The translations under genes and the position numbers were made by a program. The notes beneath the pieces were generated by a model. That model did no database searches, was not told where the DNA came from, and saw only the letters and a program-made list of their open reading frames with translations. A stretch of 64,000 bases of DNA from Rhyzopertha dominica (lineage: Eukaryota > Arthropoda > Insecta > Coleoptera > Bostrichidae), in the NCBI GenBank assembly GCA_025024175.1, contig QCXZ01000041.1, positions 1,049,786 through 1,113,785 of the forward strand. The letters run 5' to 3'. Numbering within the stretch: the first letter of the stretch is position 1; each line of letters starts with the position of its first letter. Of the stretch, positions 60,044 through 64,000 are shown piece by piece.

Positions 60044-62043
60044 ATGGGTAATTTCCCTACATTCAATTGAATTTGATTTCTTTTGATTCCCTTTAGTGTT
60101 TATTTTTGTTGTACCTATCCTGTCGAGGTATTTAAGGGTAGATTTTAAATTTTGGTCCTGTTATTTTTTTGTTATACGTGGTTGTGGGTAGATCTCGCAT
60201 TCGCAGCCATGTTTGAAGTTATTATAAAATATTTTTTCTCAATATAGAGACTTCAAGTGATCAGCCAGTTTTCCAGTATTATACCATTGTAAATGATGCA
60301 AGCACTGTACTTACTCTTAATCAAGATAATAATCAGGAAGAAGAAGATGGTAGTAGATCAGTTTTATATGTTACATTTCAACAAGACGATTCCCAAGAAA
60401 CTTCGTTGAAGGAAGAAGATGAACAAGAAGAAGAAATTGAATCTGAAAACCCTTCGTTTTTATCAGACCTCAAACTAATTGCTCTTGATGATGGCCGTAT
60501 GTTCGTCACAACTTCAGCAAATGGTGACTGTAAGTTGGTATACATAGATTAGTTGTATTCATTTTACCGTTAATTTTGTAGTGGAGCCATCGAGTGATGT
60601 TGTAACTGAAACTGATGATGTGGCAGTCACTAGTGAAGAAACGAATCAGAACAGATTCCAAGAGATTATTTTAGAAGATGGTACGAGGGCGGTTATCAGC
60701 GCCGATCTTTGGGATAACTTTCTGCAAAATGTCGAAAGTGAAGATGGCACAGGTAACAGGGCTGATAGAAGGTTTCCCTGTTTGTTTGACGGCTGCGATA
60801 AAGTGTATACGACATCTCACCACTTGACTGTAAGTCAACACCTTGTTGTGCACCTCAAATAGAAAAAATATTGTCTGTACAAAAATATCTTGAATTCATG
60901 TAAGCTTCTTTATTTAGGTACATACAAGAAAACACACTGGTGACAGACCTTACCGATGTGATGTAAAGGGTTGTGAGAAATCATTTTCAACTGGTTATTC
61001 GTTAAAGGCACACACTCGCACACATACTGGCGAAAAACCTTATGGTTGTTTGGCGTGTAACAAGCATTTTAAAACGTCTGGAGACCTTCAGAAACATGTT
61101 AGGATCCATACAGGTATGGGTTTATATAAAATTCCTTTTTTCCCACCTTACCTAATTCTTTATTCAGTTAAATGGCTATTTATTTATATAGCTAAAGAGG
61201 TATTGCAGCGCGTGATGTTTTATGTTCTTTTTTTATTCTCTTTGTAGGAGAAAAACCCTTCAAGTGTCCCATAGAAGGCTGTGGCCGTTCTTTTACAACT
61301 TCAAATATCCGTAAAGTTCATATTCGGTCCCATACCGGAGAACGCCCATATATTTGTGTATATCCCAAATGCGGGAAGGCGTTTGCATCAGCGACCAATC
61401 ATAAAAATCACATGCGGATCCATTCTGGGGAGAAACCGTATGTCTGCAGTGTTACGGTAGGTCAAACATTGTCTATAATCCAGTAAGAGAGATTTATAAA
61501 ATTTGGCATTAATAGTGGGTGATCTTTTGTATCCTGTAATGTGCAAAAACCATCCAGAACTTTCTAATTTCACCACTGAGTAGCACAATTAATACTGTAA
61601 TCTTCACTATGTATAATCCTAATGTACAGTAAACTGTAATTTTATTTAGAAAAGTTCAAAGCTATTTGTGGATATGAGAATAAGCTTCAAAACCGATTTT
61701 TGTTAACATAATGTTAGGAGGTACATGATGGTACTTTTTCTAGGGCTGTGGAAAGAGGTTTACAGAATATTCATCATTGTACAAGCACAACACTGTCCAT
61801 CAACCTTACAAACCTTTCCGTTGTAACATATGTGGTACACAGTGTAAACAAGAATCAACCCTAAAAACACATAAAAGAGTAATACACAACATGATAATCA
61901 CGGAAGATGGAACAGAAATCAGTTTATCTCAAGAAGACTCCACCTCCAATGAGATAGTCCTCAAAGTTAACGAACAGGAGGATCTAGAAGCCACCTCCGA
62001 TCACCTGTACACCGAAGAAGACTGTGAATTAATCATTCCCTAA
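60044..62043 (+). CDS. ZNF143: Zinc finger transcription factor ZNF143/ZNF76 (Staf) orthologue
   Basis: Six coding exons: 60044-60047, 60248-60529, 60582-60829, 60918-61113, 61248-61456 and 61744-62043 (stop TAA), 412 residues. The first carries only ATGG; joined to AGACTTCA it gives METSSDQPV, in frame to the end. The N-terminal half is acidic ([15 protein letters not shown]) with repeated LxDGxxxxV motifs like the activation repeats of Staf ([27 protein letters not shown]). Seven C2H2 fingers follow with the family's linkers and signatures: [80 protein letters not shown] and [11 protein letters not shown]. Staf/ZNF143 binds promoters of snRNA, selenocysteine-tRNA and many housekeeping genes. 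An out-of-frame ATG at 60016 precedes the start and forms a short upstream frame. Confidence 0.94.
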
Positions 62044-62150
62044 TCTCTGTTGTAATCTAGTATGTACTGAGCATAAAAGTCTCAACTTTTGACACTCAAT
62101 ATGGTTAGGTTGTTTCAAAATTACTGGCTAGTAAAATGCTGTAGCTGAAG

Positions 62151-62929
62151 ATGTATTTGATTCGATCCTTCCTGAAGAGATCCTTACCGAAAACCATCAT
62201 CCCATATGTACAGCGCAATTACTGTTGCAAAGAAGGTGATAACGGGAAGAGCCTGGGACGCCACAGGTACCACAAGGAAACCGAAAGGGCAATAAACGAC
62301 CAGATATCCGAAGAACTTCGTGCTAGTTATACGTATTTGTCGATTACATGTCATTTCGGCAGAACCGATGTTGCTTTACCCGGTTGTAAGGGTTTTTTTC
62401 ATAAGATGCACCTGGAAGAACATGATCACGCTCACAAGTTGATCCAGTATCAGATTATGAGGGGTGGGCGTGTCGTTCTTCACCCCCTTTGCATAGCCAA
62501 TGAGGACCAGGACTGGCACGACATTTGTTTTGCTTTGGAGACTGCTTTGAAGTTAGAGAAGGAAGTTAAAGAGGTTTGTTGTTTTGGTCTTTGGATCTCA
62601 TAATTATCTCATTCTTTTTTTAAGAGTTTGATTGGGTTGGTCCAGATCGCAGAGAAACATCAAGACTATAGCCTGATGGATTACATATCATCAACATTCA
62701 TTGCAGAACAGGTAATATGATTACTTCAAGTGGCAGGTTTATTTTAGTGGGTCTCTCTAATTTTCTTTAGGACCGTAGTATTTGGGAGATAGCGCGTCTT
62801 CTGGTAAGGGCACAAAAAATGATTGGTAGTGGTGCTGTTAGCGAATACCTCTTTGATAAAGAAATGCATAGAGCCTTTATACAGAATGATGTTGAAAACC
62901 CAACAGTAGGACATAAAGTGTACAAATAA
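62151..62929 (+). CDS. Fer3HCH: Mitochondrial-type ferritin heavy chain
   Basis: Three exons: 62151-62573, 62625-62711 and 62771-62929 (stop TAA), 222 residues. The first 50 residues (MYLIRSFLKRSLPKTIIPYV ...) are basic, as in a mitochondrial presequence. Ferroxidase-centre residues, by position against H ferritin, are all present: Glu in SEELRASY, the Tyr after it, Glu and His in LEEHDHAHK, Glu in LKLEKEV, and Gln in FIAEQD. The acceptor at TTTTTTAAG (exon 2 start 62625) is preferred over the CAG 20 bases further on because it restores SLIGLVQIAEKH at the normal helix length. The C-terminus has EYLFDKEMH. No CAGUGN iron-responsive element is visible in the 107 bp before the ATG, in line with mitochondrial ferritins. 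The gene starts 107 bp after the ZNF143 stop. Confidence 0.93.
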
Positions 62930-63183
62930 ATGTTCTTATAAAAATGTGCTTTTTATATGTATCAACAATGTTTTTATTACAGCAAGGATTACATTTGTCA
63001 ATATAACAATTTACTTTATAGTATGCTATGTTTATTTCACAGAGTATCATCACATTTATTAACTATCACTGAATTCATAATTTTTGTGAAAGCAGGTAAG
63101 TATAGTCAGATATTTAGCAATACTACACACTACATCGACACAGTAGCAAATGAACATTCTTAACAAAATATAGCAAGAAAACG

Positions 63184-63189
63184 AATAAA
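63184..63189 (+). terminator. Candidate poly(A) signal of the ferritin gene
   Basis: AATAAA 255 bp after the ferritin stop. A nearer AATAAA (62925-62930) overlaps the stop codon itself and could also serve. Confidence 0.4.
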
Positions 63190-63235
63190 TTAAACCTCAT
63201 TTTAAAACAACCGCCAATCCGCTAGTGATAATCAA

Positions 63236-63280
63236 AACCTGTAACACCGACTCACATGTAATATGTCGGTATTACAGGTT
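63236..63280. repeat. Short hairpin
   Basis: Sixteen-base arms aacctgtaacaccgac (63236-63251) and gtcggtattacaggtt (63265-63280) are reverse complements with one mismatch around a 13-base loop. It lies in non-coding sequence after the ferritin gene. Confidence 0.85.
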
Positions 63281-64000
63281 GCGATTACAGAAAGAATACT
63301 TTTTGAAGCCACGAATTAAAATAATTCACGAAAATCTAAAGACCAACGAAGTTTGCAAATAGTAACATTTTTTGTGAAGTTGTCTGACTTTCCTTAGGCA
63401 CATTATATACATAAAAGAAATTCAAAAAATACTTCTACATCAATGGCACTTGTTATCGCATACCTATCGTGTCGACTTTTTTATATTAACCGAGTAAAAG
63501 AAATGCTCTAAGATTATAGCTAATTAACATCAAACTGAAAATGCAGTAGCACCTAAAATTGCCAAATTGATGCGTTAAAAGCTAGGCAGTAAAGTTTGGT
63601 CATAAAGTGCGTATCAATATTATCTTGTTATCAAATTATATATTTCCTTAATATTTTATAGCGTGGCTGTAAAAATTCCAAGGGTAAAACTTAAATGCCT
63701 AAATATAAATAAACTACCAGTGTTCTTTAGGTTAAAACCACTAACAAAGAGCACAAAAGAGCTGAAAATATAACTCGGGAGCGCAAGATAAAGCAGGAGA
63801 ATTTTATATAACCGTACAACCTAACCTCACTAGCGGGTTCCAAATTCCAAAATGGCGAACGATTCACTGTTGTAATTTCGTCATGCGCATTTTGTAATAA
63901 GTGCAAATAATGCGCAATGATTAAAAGACGAAACATTTTTTAAAAAGCGCATTGGGTGGTTCACTACTATAAAAATATTGTTATGATTCGTAAATATCGA
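63281..64000. other. Non-coding right edge
   Basis: AT-rich with no supported gene. The last 200 bp become less AT-biased and contain ccaaaatggcgaac (63849-63862), similar to a YY1-type CAAAATGGCG promoter element, so a gene may begin just outside the window. Confidence 0.35.

Noticed and set aside
62643..62645. CAG acceptor for ferritin exon 2 just before ATCGCAGAG
   Set aside because: It would delete about seven residues from a helix of fixed length in ferritins. The AAG acceptor at 62622-62624 keeps the frame and restores the expected residues.

Overview
The window is nuclear DNA of an insect. It is AT-rich, with intron-split genes, GT-AG introns as short as 51 bp, AATAAA poly(A) signals, mariner/Tc1, jockey-like LINE and Penelope-like remnants, and an arthropod-type moody/Tre1-like receptor. 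A beetle is possible, but that is a guess. A few N bases (for example 7600, 16553, 30628, 36037, 42940, 52359) are assembly gaps or ambiguous calls.

Left third (1-24 kb): CFAP44, a ciliary axoneme WD-repeat protein, runs leftwards from 8703 and leaves the window before its C-terminus. Fourteen exons can be chained in frame. A Penelope-like fragment sits in one intron, and a foldback repeat with a hammerhead-like core lies at the left edge. After a 4 kb spacer come a moody/Tre1-type GPCR (+, first exon missing), a broken mariner (-), and a complete six-exon ALDH6A1, the mitochondrial methylmalonate-semialdehyde dehydrogenase (+), with LINE insertions in its introns.

Middle (24-49 kb): three unrecognised genes for Ser/Thr/Pro-rich secretory or membrane proteins (26442-27794 +, 29399-30989 -, 31384-33054 -), a well-preserved Tc1/mariner-type element with about 285 bp terminal repeats, an orphan exon at 36.4 kb that is phase-compatible with the second of the three genes, and then a roughly 10 kb stretch with almost no recognisable coding sequence.

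Right third (49-64 kb): a compact housekeeping cluster. On the minus strand are LPGAT1 (acyltransferase), BRMS1L (Sin3/HDAC subunit), SRPRA (SRP receptor GTPase, all eight exons), mitochondrial thioredoxin and TMEM218 (ciliary transition zone). On the plus strand are ZNF143/Staf and a mitochondrial-type ferritin.

The most unusual feature is the TMEM218-thioredoxin pair. The TMEM218 stop codon and the thioredoxin start codon lie on the same strand one nucleotide apart, with no poly(A) signal between them, so a dicistronic transcript looks likely. ZNF143 and ferritin are also head-to-tail only 107 bp apart. All exon structures were inferred by eye from reading frame, splice sites and remembered family similarity. 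No alignment was run.
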